Shown: in pieces, positions 12,400-25,159 of the stretch
Layout of the letters: the number at the start of each line of letters is the position of its first letter
Numbering within the stretch: the first letter of the stretch is position 1
DNA from: Zerene cesonia
Lineage: Eukaryota > Arthropoda > Insecta > Lepidoptera > Pieridae
Reading direction: 5' to 3'
NCBI RefSeq assembly: GCF_012273895.1
Contig: NC_052127.1
Location: 5,142,247-5,206,246 of the forward strand
DNA: 64,000 nt
Translations under genes and position numbers: made by a program
The notes under the pieces: model-generated
Seen by the model: only the letters and a program-made list of their open reading frames with translations
Told to the model about the DNA's origin: nothing
The model's database searches: none

Positions 12400-13600
12400 A
12401 TAACTAGCTTATTATATGATAATTAATATTTAAACACTATAGAACTTAAATTACGAATAATCTCACTAACTTGATCGATTCGTAAGCGACAGCAAAATCA
12501 GCTAAGTTGAAACTCATGTAGGTTCTACACTTTCGGGTAAGTTACAGTTTAAGTTGGTGAATATCAATAGATATAACTTCGCTTGAAGTGCATGAAACTA
12601 TTCTTGAAAGGTTCTAAAACACTTGGCGACTACCTCTTTCGATGTATTGGCAACTCCGTCTTTCAAAGATTGGCGTGGCCTTCCTGAAAATTTAATATTA
12701 AAAGCATGTTTGTAGTATTTATTATTTTAAGTTTTTGTTACAAATGTTAAATGGGATTCGTTATTATATTATTTCATATGGTTTAGAGTGATAGAGTTTC
12801 ACTGTTTTGTGATGAGTTTTTTATGTGCTGTCAGACTGTTTTTTATCTGTGTCTTATTTAAAACCCTACGGCCTGAAGTATGAAGATACGCGGACATTTA
12901 TCACTATAGTAACTATATAGTTAGTAATATGTATCGACTACCATTTTAATACACCGTTCTTACAAATGTTTCATAAAGAGTCAAACATTTTTTAAAAACA
13001 AACATTTAATTTATTTTCTTCTTCATTCCATCAAAAGTCAATTAGAAATCGAATGAATTTCCTTCAAAGGTTATTTATTTACAATGTTGAGTGTACACTG
13101 ATGACGTAATTTTCTTCTAGCGATTGCAAATTGATTTTAAATGAAGCTGTTAGTTAACTTTCATATTTAAAGATTACAAGATCTGATAAATGTACTAGGA
13201 ACCTTGCTGGGTTTTCTAAATAGTAGCTGATTTCTATATCCTTCGCTGGAACAATCTAAAATGGGTTTAGGGCTTAAATGGGTCTAAAATATTGCTAAGA
13301 GTTATACAGATTATATTTCCTACCTAAATAATGCTTTGGTCTTGAAAAAGGTTGATAACAGTAATTTATTTTTAAAGCTCATTTATTTCTAGACAGTAAT
13401 GAATAGATTCCTCTATAATATAAAATTTCATTCGAACTTTTATCTTTTAGCTTCAATTTTCTATCTTTTATTATTCCATTTTCTACATTATATTTATTTT
13501 GATGTTATGTTGTACAGTTTCCAAAATAACTAATAAAAAACTCCCCCATTCAAAACGTCTTAAAACGCAACCAAATTAAATGTCACAGAATAATTGACAA
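12400..13600. other. Non-coding, nothing recognised
   Basis: AT-rich, many stops, no repeat matched within the window. Confidence 0.5.
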
Positions 13601-13633
13601 TATATCTTATTATACCTTTAAACGAGCAATTCT

Positions 13634-13635
<2 letters not shown>

Positions 13636-13684
<49 letters not shown>

Positions 13685-13960
13685 GGAATCTCGGAATCGG
13701 CTCCAACGATTTTCATGAAATTTAGTATATAGGCTGTTTCGGGGGCGATAAATCGATCTAGCTAGAAATTTTTTTATAGAAAATGTCATATTCGTGTTTT
13801 ATTCGTGTTTTTTTTTTCCTGACATCTATTGGTGAATAATAATACTATTTTGCTTCGTAGATAGCTGGACAACTGAAATACACATAGGCACTTTTTATAC
13901 CGATATTCCTACGGGATACGGACTTACGCGGTTTCAACCGCGGGTCACAGCTAGTTTATA
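13636..13960 (+). mobile_element. Helitron-like non-autonomous element, inverted pair copy 1
   Basis: Begins in an AT dinucleotide run (13637-13682), then ATTGGAATCTCGGAATCGGC and a body ending in the shared 3' terminus: TATTCCTACGGGATACGGAC, a 7-bp hairpin CGCGGTT/AACCGCG, and CAGCTAG|T. The CTAG end before T and the subterminal hairpin are Helitron features. Almost the same sequence, reversed, lies at 16453-16765. Confidence 0.8.
13637..13682. repeat. AT dinucleotide microsatellite
   Basis: Uninterrupted TA/AT run next to a Helitron-like element; the mirrored run at 16732-16760 is shorter. Confidence 0.95.
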
Positions 13961-14924
13961 TTAAAACAAGCCATTGAAGTATTTTCTAAGGTTGTATACC
14001 TATAGCTATTGGCCATAAGTCAACTCAATCTGCTGCTATATAATATAAAAAATTAATTGGAACATTACGATTACGATAGGTAAACCTTAAATGGAAAATT
14101 CACTCATTTTATTACTAGCTATGTACTGCTTTTTTAATCGCGACAAAAGCTACAGGGAAGAATAAGTAATTATCTATATATAACTCTTTAATATGTGCTA
14201 AAAAGTTCGGTATTTTTTACAAGGCGGCCTTATCATTTAATTGTGATCCCTTCCAGGCAACTGGGGTAAAAGGTAACTAGATCAGTATTTAAATAGCTTG
14301 TCCTTTTTTATATGTGACCTAGATCCCTAACAAGCTAATTTAAGATTCTTAAGAACTTTCGCATTTATAATGTAGGTATAGATTTTATATTGTATAAACC
14401 GACTTCAAAAAAGGGAGGTGGTTCTCAAGTCGACTGATTATTTTTTCGTGTTTGTTATCTCATTACTTTAACTGTGTGAACCGATAAATAAACGCATAAA
14501 TTTATCATTTGATTCAGAAAAAAAAGCTTTTTTTTTATACGATGTCTAATATTTTTATTGAATAGATCTATAAATATACAATACACATAATATTGATAGT
14601 TTGTGGTTAAAAATAAATCATATCAATAAATATTTTCTCAATTTAAATTACACAATAAAAATATATTTGAACTTTCGCTAATACTTAATAAAATTCTTCT
14701 AAGTGCTTCAGTCCTCATTCAGTAGATATAAGGAAAATTCTAATAAAAGTTTTCTTGATAATTTAAAGCTAAAATCACATATTAAAATGCTGTAATCTTC
14801 TTCACTACTCATGTCGGTTCTATCACAATATTTATTAAATTTTTTTTTGTTTGTTCATCTTGTTTGATTCTCTTCCCTTCTTGGAAACTCCACCTACTAT
14901 GTCAAAATAAAATATCCTATCCAA

Positions 14925-15084
14925 AGGTTGTCTGGCAGAGATCGCTTTAAAGCGATAAGGCCGCCTATATTATATATTTAACCTTTAAATGTTTCTTTCC
15001 TTTCTTGTTTTCTTCTTTGTTTGTTAATCTTCCTTATTTATATGTGTTAAATAAAGTATATTGTATTGTATTGTATTGTATTGT
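14925..15084 (+). repeat. LINE/SINE-like 3' tail with ATTGT repeats
   Basis: TTGTCTGGCAGAGATCGCTT, TAAAGCGATAAGGCCGCC, a T-rich body, AAATAAAGTATATTG and four to five ATTGT units. The same core is at 11127 and 43999. Confidence 0.72.
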
Positions 15085-15237
15085 AAAGAGATCTTTAAAA
15101 CAACATAAGCCACTTATAATATTGGTTATTCTAATTTTGAATGTTTATTTTTAAATCGCTATTTATTTACTAAATTACCTAGATATTGTTAGTGGGGTTT
15201 GTCAAAAATATAAAAAAGTGAAAGCATTTTATATTCT

Positions 15238-15415
15238 ACTAGCTGCACCCGGCAAACGCTGTTCTGCCTTACTCTTATCGTTTAGTGGTATGAAAAATAG
15301 ATGTTAGCCGATTCTCAGACCTACCCAATATGCTTACCAAATTTCAGAGGAATCGGTCAAGCCGTTTCGGAGGAGTATAGAGACTAACATTGTGACACGA
15401 GAATTTTATATATAA
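15238..15415 (-). mobile_element. CTAG-type short element (donor type of the chimera)
   Basis: ACTAGCTGCACCCGGCAAAC, AGACCTACCCAATATGCTTA, GAATCGGTCAAGCCGTTTCG and GTGACACGAGAATTTTATAT. Its 3' terminus differs from the CGCGG-hairpin type. Confidence 0.72.
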
Positions 15416-16452
15416 AATTATTTTATTTCTGAGGAACCTAAGTAGTAAGACTGATAATAGAATCAAAATAAAATGAAAATCGAATGTTTTGCTTGGTACC
15501 GAATTCCTTGCGTATATATTTAAAGAGTCCCTAAGCAAATAAAACATTAGTGTTTATTCACGAATTGGCCACGGATCGTTGTCATCCGAACTTCGAGCCT
15601 TTTATTTGTTTGCCCTTACGATACTGTTATGAGAAAAGCTTTCTAGATAACAAGAGTTTTATCTAAAAGCTGTAGTGAAGTTTCGTCGCATTATAGCACA
15701 GGCTTTTGTACATCCAAACGAATGATGGATTTATCTGTTACAGATACAGTATTTTATAGCGCGTGCTTCACTGTTATTTATTTCTTTGTTCCGTCAATTA
15801 TCTAGATTTATATTTGTTAGACATGCATAAACATTTTGTATGCTTTTATTTTTTTATTGCTCTAACAGTTTCTTATGAGTTTATTAATACTTTGTACTTT
15901 GTAATGCTATCTGAAACTGGTTTCATATCATATTAATTAAGGAACTGATTGTAATGTTAATTTTTATGTTCAAATAAGATTTTGAGAATACAGAAAAAGA
16001 GAGTAGTAGTGTAGATGTGTTGTTTCGACCTTAATCATGACTGATAAACACGAGAAAAACTTTTGAAGTGAAACTTCTCTAGAATCGTTGTGATTCCAAA
16101 CCTGATGCAACGGAAAAAAACGACAGATAAGAGACACAAATACAAAAATGTGTAGAATGAAGCCAGCAAAGAATGAGACAGAAATATACATACTATTTAT
16201 ATTTTATATATATTCATCTCATTCTTTTGTCGATTTACTGAAGTTTAACTTCTATCATGTGTGAATCGCACACATTTCTTTTTTTTGTATTTGTATATTT
16301 TATATCTGTGAACAAGCATTTTGGAAAATTATCTCGTGTTTCATCAAGTTCCGCCATCAAGTCCCTTTTATCTTTTTGGGGTTGTATTCAGTTTTCTTTT
16401 TAAACTATTTAGTATGTTTTGAGTAAAATGTGTAAATAAATACCTCCCTTTA

Positions 16453-16727
16453 TACGTACTAGCTGTGACCCGCGGTTGAAACCGCGTAAGTCCGTATCCC
16501 GTAGGAATATCGGTATAAAAAGTGCCTATGTGTTATTTCAGTTGTTCAGCTATCTACGAAGCAAAATAGTATTATTATTCACCAATAGATGTCAGGAAAA
16601 AAAAACACGAATAAAACACGAATATAACATTTTCTAAAAAAAATTCCTAGCTAGATCGATTTATCGCCCCCGAAACCCCCTATATACTAAATTTCATGAA
16701 AATCGTTGGAGCCGATTCCGAGATTCC

Positions 16728-16762
<35 letters not shown>

Positions 16763-16765
16763 AGA
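16453..16765 (-). mobile_element. Helitron-like non-autonomous element, inverted pair copy 2
   Basis: Reverse of 13636-13960, including the CTAG end, the CGCGGTT/AACCGCG hairpin, the AT run (shorter) and the outer flank CAAGAATTGCTCGTTTAAAG. Only scattered differences. Confidence 0.82.
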
Positions 16766-16799
16766 ATTGCTCGTTTAAAGGTATAAGATATACGAATGG

Positions 16800-18177
16800 T
16801 ATTTTGAATATAAAATGTATTTATTTGCTAATTACTGTTCTCAAATAGCCGCTAACAATCATTAAACTTAACCGTTTTTGCTTAAGCACGTAAACAATAA
16901 TACTTTATCTAAACTACAAAAGACTATAACTCGAATACGAACAAATGTATGGAGTCCCCTAGATAAGTTAAGCACTTGGCAGTATATCATACGGCGGTCG
17001 CAGATTAAGGCAGTGATCTATCGGCTTACAAATACTTGCCTCAAGATATTAGTTGAAAGTTTATCGGAGTATGAGCTGATGAATATAGGATAATCTTTAT
17101 TGATTGATGTTTACAGTGATGAGTTGCTAATGATAATAGTAATGGTATGAGAATCATAATTTAAATATTGGTTTAACTATTAGAGACTTGTCAATTTGAA
17201 TTTTTTTCTAAGTATTAATCAACAGATCTGTTTATTGTATTTAATAAAAATTGAAGTGATGATTATATAATATTTTTCTCTATCTATTTATCTTACAAAA
17301 ATGAAACAAACAGGTATTATACCAATTTGTATTGTTACCTTCACTTTAAAATAAAACATATTTTATTATTTAGAAAAGAGTGAATTAGTTGCAGAGTGTG
17401 TGTTACATCACATATAATTGACGGTTTCATTGTATTTAGAGAGAGCTATAAGATAATAACGAAAGGATTTGTAATAAAAAAAAACCCACGAATAAATGTG
17501 AATAGTCCCTCGGTAAGTCGGACAAATTGCAGCGTTTCTAGCCGCAGTCGTTATGTTGCGAGGCAGCTTGCATGTGAAATATTACAATCGTTACGTAGGT
17601 GGTATCAGTACATCTTTATACACTTGGCTTATAAATCCCATGTCGGACAAATGTGGGACGTCCCTTTGTTAAAGAGGACAAATTGGTCCATGATTTTAAC
17701 CTATGCTTTATAAGTTTATACTGAAAACTCAAACCCATTTTATTTACTTTATTAATTTCTTCTAAAAGCAATTTCGAATCGTCTTAAAACAGTTTTAACA
17801 TTTAGCATACCTACCTATCTTTCTCATCGTGATGTGGGGGTTTTTTAAAGGTTTGTGTTAATGCTAAAAATCAAAAACTCTACGAGCAAAAAACCGACTG
17901 AGTCAATATTATTATATCATTTTAGGGAATATAAATTTTGTGTTAAAAATAATTATTTGCATGTAATATATACATAATGTTTATACCGTTTAGTATATAA
18001 GAGAATTGACTTCCTAGACTTTTAGGTATACGTACAAACACTACCTCTCTAAATCCAGCAGAATCAAAAGCTAAATACAGAAGGGATTAACTCAGAAACA
18101 TCCGCGCTGTGTTGCCAGCACTGGGTCACAGATTAATTAAATATTAATTTCAACGGTTTACGATTAGGCGTTTATAT
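16800..18177. other. Non-coding up to the gap
   Basis: A 105-codon plus frame at 17396-17713 has no recognisable family and no codon-like bias. GTCGGACAAATGTGGGACG at 17642 is GC-richer than the flanks. Confidence 0.45.
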
Positions 18178-19177
18178 NNNNNNNNNNNNNNNNNNNNNNN
18201 NNNNNNNNNNNNNNNNNNNNNNNNNNNNNNNNNNNNNNNNNNNNNNNNNNNNNNNNNNNNNNNNNNNNNNNNNNNNNNNNNNNNNNNNNNNNNNNNNNNN
18301 NNNNNNNNNNNNNNNNNNNNNNNNNNNNNNNNNNNNNNNNNNNNNNNNNNNNNNNNNNNNNNNNNNNNNNNNNNNNNNNNNNNNNNNNNNNNNNNNNNNN
18401 NNNNNNNNNNNNNNNNNNNNNNNNNNNNNNNNNNNNNNNNNNNNNNNNNNNNNNNNNNNNNNNNNNNNNNNNNNNNNNNNNNNNNNNNNNNNNNNNNNNN
18501 NNNNNNNNNNNNNNNNNNNNNNNNNNNNNNNNNNNNNNNNNNNNNNNNNNNNNNNNNNNNNNNNNNNNNNNNNNNNNNNNNNNNNNNNNNNNNNNNNNNN
18601 NNNNNNNNNNNNNNNNNNNNNNNNNNNNNNNNNNNNNNNNNNNNNNNNNNNNNNNNNNNNNNNNNNNNNNNNNNNNNNNNNNNNNNNNNNNNNNNNNNNN
18701 NNNNNNNNNNNNNNNNNNNNNNNNNNNNNNNNNNNNNNNNNNNNNNNNNNNNNNNNNNNNNNNNNNNNNNNNNNNNNNNNNNNNNNNNNNNNNNNNNNNN
18801 NNNNNNNNNNNNNNNNNNNNNNNNNNNNNNNNNNNNNNNNNNNNNNNNNNNNNNNNNNNNNNNNNNNNNNNNNNNNNNNNNNNNNNNNNNNNNNNNNNNN
18901 NNNNNNNNNNNNNNNNNNNNNNNNNNNNNNNNNNNNNNNNNNNNNNNNNNNNNNNNNNNNNNNNNNNNNNNNNNNNNNNNNNNNNNNNNNNNNNNNNNNN
19001 NNNNNNNNNNNNNNNNNNNNNNNNNNNNNNNNNNNNNNNNNNNNNNNNNNNNNNNNNNNNNNNNNNNNNNNNNNNNNNNNNNNNNNNNNNNNNNNNNNNN
19101 NNNNNNNNNNNNNNNNNNNNNNNNNNNNNNNNNNNNNNNNNNNNNNNNNNNNNNNNNNNNNNNNNNNNNNNNNNNNN
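18178..19177. other. Assembly gap (1000 N)
   Basis: Exactly 1000 N. The round length indicates a scaffold gap of unknown true size. The long minus-strand reading frame across it is an artefact. Confidence 0.99.
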
Positions 19178-19317
19178 GACAGATTCGAAATTCAAATGTA
19201 ATATTTTTTTATAATTAAGTGTAACAGTATTTATGGCCAGACTAAGTATAACGAATAATATAAACTATGTTGTATAAATATTGTAATTTTATAATAAAAC
19301 TAAATTAATAACAGAGT

Positions 19318-19459
19318 TTGTCCTACTAATATTATAAATGCGAAAGTTTGTAAGGATGTGTGTGTGTGAACTATTGAACTGATTACAATTAAATTTGGTA
19401 CCTAGATAGCTGGACAACTGGAATAACTGGGATACGGAAACCGCGGGGGGCAGCTAGTT
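19318..19459 (+). mobile_element. Helitron-like element, internally deleted
   Basis: 5' end TCCTACTAATATTATAAATG, then ATAGCTGGACAACTGGAATA, and a 3' end GAAACCGCGGGGGGCAGCTAG followed by T. About 60 bases of the usual middle and hairpin are lost. Confidence 0.8.
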
Positions 19460-19543
19460 ATATATAAGCGATAAGTCCGCATGTGACTTGGTAAATACTT
19501 TTTTTCTCTTTTGTTTTATTTTATGCATTATTTATGTTCAGGT

Positions 19544-19745
19544 TAGATAAAAAAGTGAAGTCCTTTAGTGGAGTATGGGATAGATGATATGCATCTGTTT
19601 CACTGATCGATTTTTTAATGAACAAGTAAGTGATCAACCTTCAGTGTCCTAAGGACCGAGATAATTGTTTTTGTTTGTCCCAACTGGGAATCGAACCCAG
19701 GCCCCCTCGGTTCTACGCTTACGTGTCAGCTTGTTTTGTTAGAGC
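19544..19745 (-). mobile_element. Second tRNA-derived SINE family, copy 1
   Basis: On the minus strand a B-box-like GGTTCGATTCCCAGTTGGG is followed by a body containing ATCGATCAGTGAAACAGATG and an end at AGGACTTCAC. The 5' tRNA part is less clear than in the 40 kb copy. Confidence 0.78.
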
Positions 19746-20384
19746 TCCTTAATAAATAACAAATAATATGGCTATTACTATATATAATTAACTGCTTCAA
19801 TTTGTTTTTATTTTTTTTTTAAATGTACTCACGAATATTAAAAATATTGTTAACTTTGATAAATTGAATTTTTTATTAAGGACATATAAGGCTTCACAAA
19901 TATTTATAGTAATTGTACGATTTTTTTTTTGTTTTCGTTCACGGAACTTTGAAACTATTATAAAGAGTTAGACAGTCTATATGCAAGAGATTTCACACTG
20001 GAATAAAACCTATGACACAGTTATCATAGCTTTATATTTATAAGAATTCTTAAAATCGCTTAGTAACTCCAGAGATACAAACTTACAAATTCGCAAACTT
20101 TTCCTCTATATTAAATTAGTAGGTATAAAATAAACGACGTCTATTAAATACATATTATGACAAGGAAGAAGCTTTGTTCCCAAGACCGCGGAGCTTCAGA
20201 TTGAATCAACTAATCATGTTCAATAAACTTTAAACCTTTGATGTCTATAGTGATCAGCAAAGACAGTCGATTGTTCTTAACAAAGTCAAGGTATATTGTT
20301 GGAGTTTCTGCAAGATCGGCCAGTTTGAGTAAAGTTTTCGATATGAGAGGATCACTCAGTTATTTCAATATGAAACATTGTCCT

Positions 20385-20590
20385 ACAAATTTTACTAATA
20401 TTATAAATGCGAACGTTTGTAAGGATGTGTGTGTGTTTGTTGCTCCTTCACGCAAAAGCTACTGAACCGATTGCAATGAAATTTGGTATGTAGACAGCTG
20501 GACAACCGGAATAACATAAAGGCAACTTTTTATCCCGATATTCTTACGGGATACGGACTTACGCCGGTGAAACCGCGGCGCGCAGCTAGT
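20385..20590 (+). mobile_element. Helitron-like element, near full length
   Basis: ACTAATATTATAAATGCG at the 5' end, CTACTGAACCGATTGCAATG, GACAGCTGGACAACCGG, TATTCTTACGGGATACGGAC and end GGTGAAACCGCGGCGC, GCAGCTAG|T. Confidence 0.83.
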
Positions 20591-20703
20591 ATTATAGAAG
20601 CGAATGTTTGTGGAGATGTATGTATGTATATTTGTTAATCTCTTACGATAGCCACTAATCGGATTTTGATGATACTGAGCAGTGATATAGCTTATGTACC
20701 ATA

Positions 20704-20823
20704 AAAATAAAAAATAAATAAAATAAGAACAGTTTATTTCATTTCCAATTTTACAAAAATATGGAGTAGTAGGGTCTTCCTAGTAAATTAAAAAGAATAA
20801 ACCTGTGTCAGAAGGACCGGCTC
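20704..20823 (-). repeat. Retroelement 3' end with TTTTA-type tail, copy 2
   Basis: Same family: GTTTATTTCATTTCCAATTT, ATGGAGTAGTAGGGTCTTCC and CCTGTGTCAGAAGGACCGG. Confidence 0.7.
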
Positions 20824-21674
20824 TAAAACTCATCTCTTATGGAAATACTTGCTTTTGCCAGCGGGTTCGTCCGTGAGTGAAAATGCGTTGCATAGCACTA
20901 TTTTAACAAAGCTTACCTCTTATAAGATTACCTTACTAATCTAACATAGATATATTTAAATCGATTTTTTCAAACCACAAAAACTATGAAGAGGGTTGCC
21001 GTGGCAAAGGATAGGATAATAGTCATAAAAATGCGATAAGATAATGGAATCTTGACAATGAGTGGGACATAAGACATTGCAGGGCTTATAGGATGGAAAA
21101 TATATGTTTTCTGAAACTGACGATAATCTTTGAATAAATTGAGATAATTCGAGATGTCATATGGTGGGTTACAGTGAAGACAGAGAGTATCGCTTGATCG
21201 AAGTAGTTTAGTGCCAGCACTTTCCCCACGCTGGAATTAGCATTGCTTTAAGACGTTACGATAACCCGCCAGCTAGTACTATTATATATGTGTATTTGTT
21301 TTTAAAGCACGTAATGCCATACGTTAAAATAATCAAAAGATTAAACAATACAATAAGATGCTTTTATAGATTCGTAGATTGCCATAGCGTACTCGGAATA
21401 TTTGCGTATTATTTCTACTATCGACTTCCTTATAGCCCCCTTGTACTATATCAAACCGTCACAAATACACTCCGCCCATAATGTTTACTTATATAAGTGT
21501 TTTGGCTCCAGTGAGGGCTGAGTTATATATTATATACATATATATCTATGCATTTACTATATAGTGGGTGATCATGATTTAAGAGTTATGTTGGTTGAGA
21601 TTAGGGGTCAGTGGAATTGATTATAATGCCATAGAGTATGATGTAAATATTCGATTCAATCGTATGTGTGTGGA

Positions 21675-21895
21675 AAATTTATGTCACCGTCGGCAATGGA
21701 GCAGGTGGGTCGCCTGATGGTAAGCGCTACCACCGCCCGTGTATATTAATTAGCAGAAGCATAAGGTAGCTTGCGGACATTTCACATCTACAAATAAATT
21801 GCCAACTTTAAATGAAAAGCGATAAAGAAAGGGTTGACGAAAGGACTAAAGGAGAGGACTGGGAAGGCGAAACTGCAGGCGGTTGGCTTTATTAC
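21675..21895 (+). repeat. Hairpin-bearing dispersed repeat, partial
   Basis: ATGTCACCGTCGGCAATGG start, GGTAAGCGCTACCACCGCCC and the AAGGAGAGGACTGGGAAGG part. The 3' third is missing and the central hairpin is decayed. Confidence 0.78.
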
Positions 21896-22492
21896 AGGTT
21901 TTAAATCTCATTTTAAAATAGATGAATGCCCTGTCACCTGTTCAGAGTCAACAATCAACATAATATGTTAAGTAAATATTATTTAGTTTATATGTTTTAT
22001 GATATTAATTGTTAATTATGCCAAACGCTGTTAATCGTGATGTCCAGAATATTGTTCTAAAGGTGACACTGAAGCGACGGTGATGACACCCTTTATTAGA
22101 AGCTAGTTGGGTTTAGAACTAAACCTTAAAAATTATACGTCTCGCCTTCGACGTTAAAGACATAACTAGTAAATGTGTCAAAATTAGAAGCAAAATTCCA
22201 ACACAATGTTCCAAATGGTCTCATTTTACGAGTCTTTACTTGGTTTCACTCGGTCACGGGTCACCAGAGGCTTGTATATGTGTAGTTAAACAAATTGAAT
22301 TTGGCTCACTTCTCTTTGATCGATTGTGCTATTGCACTTACATGTCCAGTCGAATTATCACAAAATCGTCTTGTGTTATCGTGTGAAGGGCAGATCTTTA
22401 TTAGAAGTTAAATTTTATACAAAATTAATGTACGACATAATAACTATCATGTGTTTTGTATCTAATTTTATTTAAAAATAGGAAGGTTGCTT

Positions 22493-22692
22493 TTACGTAT
22501 CGGTCCTTATTATTCACTAGCGGTCCGCCCCGGCTTCGCCCGTGGTACATATGTAGCCTATAGTCTTCCTCAATAAATTATATTGATTATTAATAGATAT
22601 TAATTAGATAGCACATCTAACACTGAAAGAATTTTTCAAATCGGACCACAAAGAAACAAACAAACTCTTCAGCTTTATAATATTAGTATAGA
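22493..22692 (-). mobile_element. CTAG-type short element (GGCTTCGCCC subtype)
   Basis: CACTAGCGGTCCGCCCCGG start, CGTGGTACATATGTAGCC, AAACTCTTCAGCTTTATAAT and TTAGTATAGA end. About 30 bases longer in the middle than the 10.7 kb copy. Confidence 0.75.
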
Positions 22693-23079
22693 TTTGATAT
22701 TTATATTTTTTCTATAGACCTTTCGACCTTATTGTACCTTTTATATAGAGATGAACGATATCTGCATTGCTTTATCACGATGATCGATTGGTAGAACCTA
22801 AAAAGTATTTAAAAATAGAATATAAAACTACCAATATAAATTTAATAATTTACTAACAAATTATGGCATAACTATTTGAGTTACTTTCTTAAATGTATCA
22901 AAACATATGCCCATTCTATTACGCATGCGTGATTATTGAATGATTTATTATCGTTGAATTTTAATGAACCCACTGGGTATTTGGGAAATTCACAGAGGTT
23001 TCTTTGGATTACATAATCTATGACAATAAATAAGCCCTACCATATCTGTGATTTATTAATGAGATGGTTGTTGAATTCA

Positions 23080-23300
23080 TAACGTTGGGAGTTGAGCATG
23101 CTTTGGCGCGAATACGACTAGCACCGGGGCAGATAGCACGCAGAAGATTGGTACGGAATAATAGCATGCGAACGCTTCTGTGTAGTACGAGCTTGAGGGT
23201 CGTATCCTTCCCGCTTCTTCATTCCTGCTGGAAGTCCCTTCCTTATCCTTAAAAATCGGGCAACACTTTTGCGGAGGCCCTCCCTCTGAAAACTACTAAT
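23080..23300 (-). repeat. Diverged copy of the hairpin-bearing repeat, 3' half
   Basis: GTTGAGCATGCTTTGGCGCG, CACCGGGGCAGATAGCACGC and CCTTCCTTATCC correspond, reversed, to the 3' half of the family; AAAATCGGGCAACACTTTTG resembles the second subfamily. Open frames here are shadows of the repeat. Confidence 0.6.
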
Positions 23301-25159
23301 TTTTTTATCTCTTTTCATTGTAATTTTATGCCGTAGCGGGCAATAACATAGAAATGCTTAATAATCGTAGTACATAATTACATGTCGATGGTTAGGGACT
23401 GCGGTAGAGAGTCACTTAGTAAAATCACAATACAGTTAAAAGCAATTTGTGCCATGGACTGAATTATATCCATATAATTCTCCCTTTTAAGACGTCAAAC
23501 GGCTCTCCCCGTGGATTCACTCGCATAGTCGAAGGGAATCCTCATGATAATGAGCCGTTTCATCAAAGTATTAATACAAATATAATATATGTAAAATACT
23601 CATAGTATTGTAGCTTCATAAAACAATTACATACACTCATATGTACAGCGATTAATGCACGCATTGCACCACCGAAACGAACGATCGAAAAAAGGTAAAT
23701 AGATGTGTGAAAGCTTTTAGATGTCTGTCCCAGTCCCCCAAAGACATGGAATTTCACTTTGAATTTACCGCTAATAAATCACTTTGTCCCTCATTTTCTA
23801 ATTGGGTCATACGAATGTAAATACTTAACATAGTACGATTTTTTTTGCTTTATTTACTTGTATTAACCTCACACTCAAACCCATATTCAAACTCAAGCCT
23901 TGACTCAAACTCAAAGTCAACTTTAACCTCTAACGCAAAACAAACTATTGTCGTCCAACTAAACTAAATTATAAATTTAGTTATCAAACAAACCGTTAAA
24001 TTGCTATCATGCGACCATTCGCATACCGTCGCATTAAAACACGATTCATTGGAAATTTGTCAAACAATACATTCCGAATTCAGCGTTATAAATAATGTAT
24101 TATAATACTCATTTTTCGGTAAATGTACGTAATATCAAACATGAAATATAAAAATAATTTCTTCCCGCCGACTTAAGCGGCACAGTCAATAAGGGCGTCC
24201 CTTATAATCCGATATATCTACTTTACGACGTCCCTTTTACTCTGCGGCCAATATATTATGTACTCTATAAATCTTCGTAATACCAATAGGATATCCTGGA
24301 AAAATTGACGCTTAATTTAGGGAATGAGGAATGACCTGTCACTGTTTATATGGTTCTTATAACCATTATAAAATCTGTAAGTGGTTGTTGTTAATTGAAA
24401 CGTTGGAATCGCTTTAATCCAGACACAATATGTAACTTCGTACATTTCCTTTCCTACCCGGTTGCCTTGCAGAGATTGCTGTTTAGCAATAAAACCACCT
24501 CTTCCGCAAATGATGCCTTTTTTGTTCTATTTATTGATTTCTCTTGTTATTTCTATCTTTTTTGTGAAACAAAGTATTATAAATTAATAAAAATAACTTT
24601 TTGCGTTAAACTTAGTTAGTCCATGCCCATAAAATGTATGTGATAAGAAACCAGATCGACTTTTGTACATTACAATGGTCCTTTATAGGCGATATAATAG
24701 ATTTAAAACAAATCTTAGCAGAGCACCTACGAAATTCGTAGTACGAATCATAATGTATTTCAATATCGTATAATGGATTACAATAATGTTAATATATTTA
24801 CAATTTTACGGTAATACGGATACAATTTGGCACAGAAAACAGGCTATATATGACTATATATGACGGTGACATAAAAAAAATTAAAAACAATAAAACTGTG
24901 ATATGTATCTCTTTTAAGCGGGAATACAATATTTATTTTTTTGCGAGTCAAAAACTTGTGACGAATACCTTTGTTACAAAGTTGTTTTTCTATTGTTTAT
25001 AGCAAATAACAAAAACACCTTCAAATTGTCAGAACTATGCAGGAGATGTAATTACCATTGGGAGATGTAATCATATTTAAAGGCTCCAGCTTTAAAAGAA
25101 AAAAAATCACAAAATTCGATACATCTAAAAATATACAGTCGAATTGATAATCTCCTTCT

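Noticed and set aside
17396..17713. 105-codon plus-strand frame
   Set aside because: No recognisable family, no splice context and no coding-like composition.
18164..19195. 343-codon minus-strand frame
   Set aside because: Nearly all of it is the 1000-N gap; the frame is open only because N has no stop.
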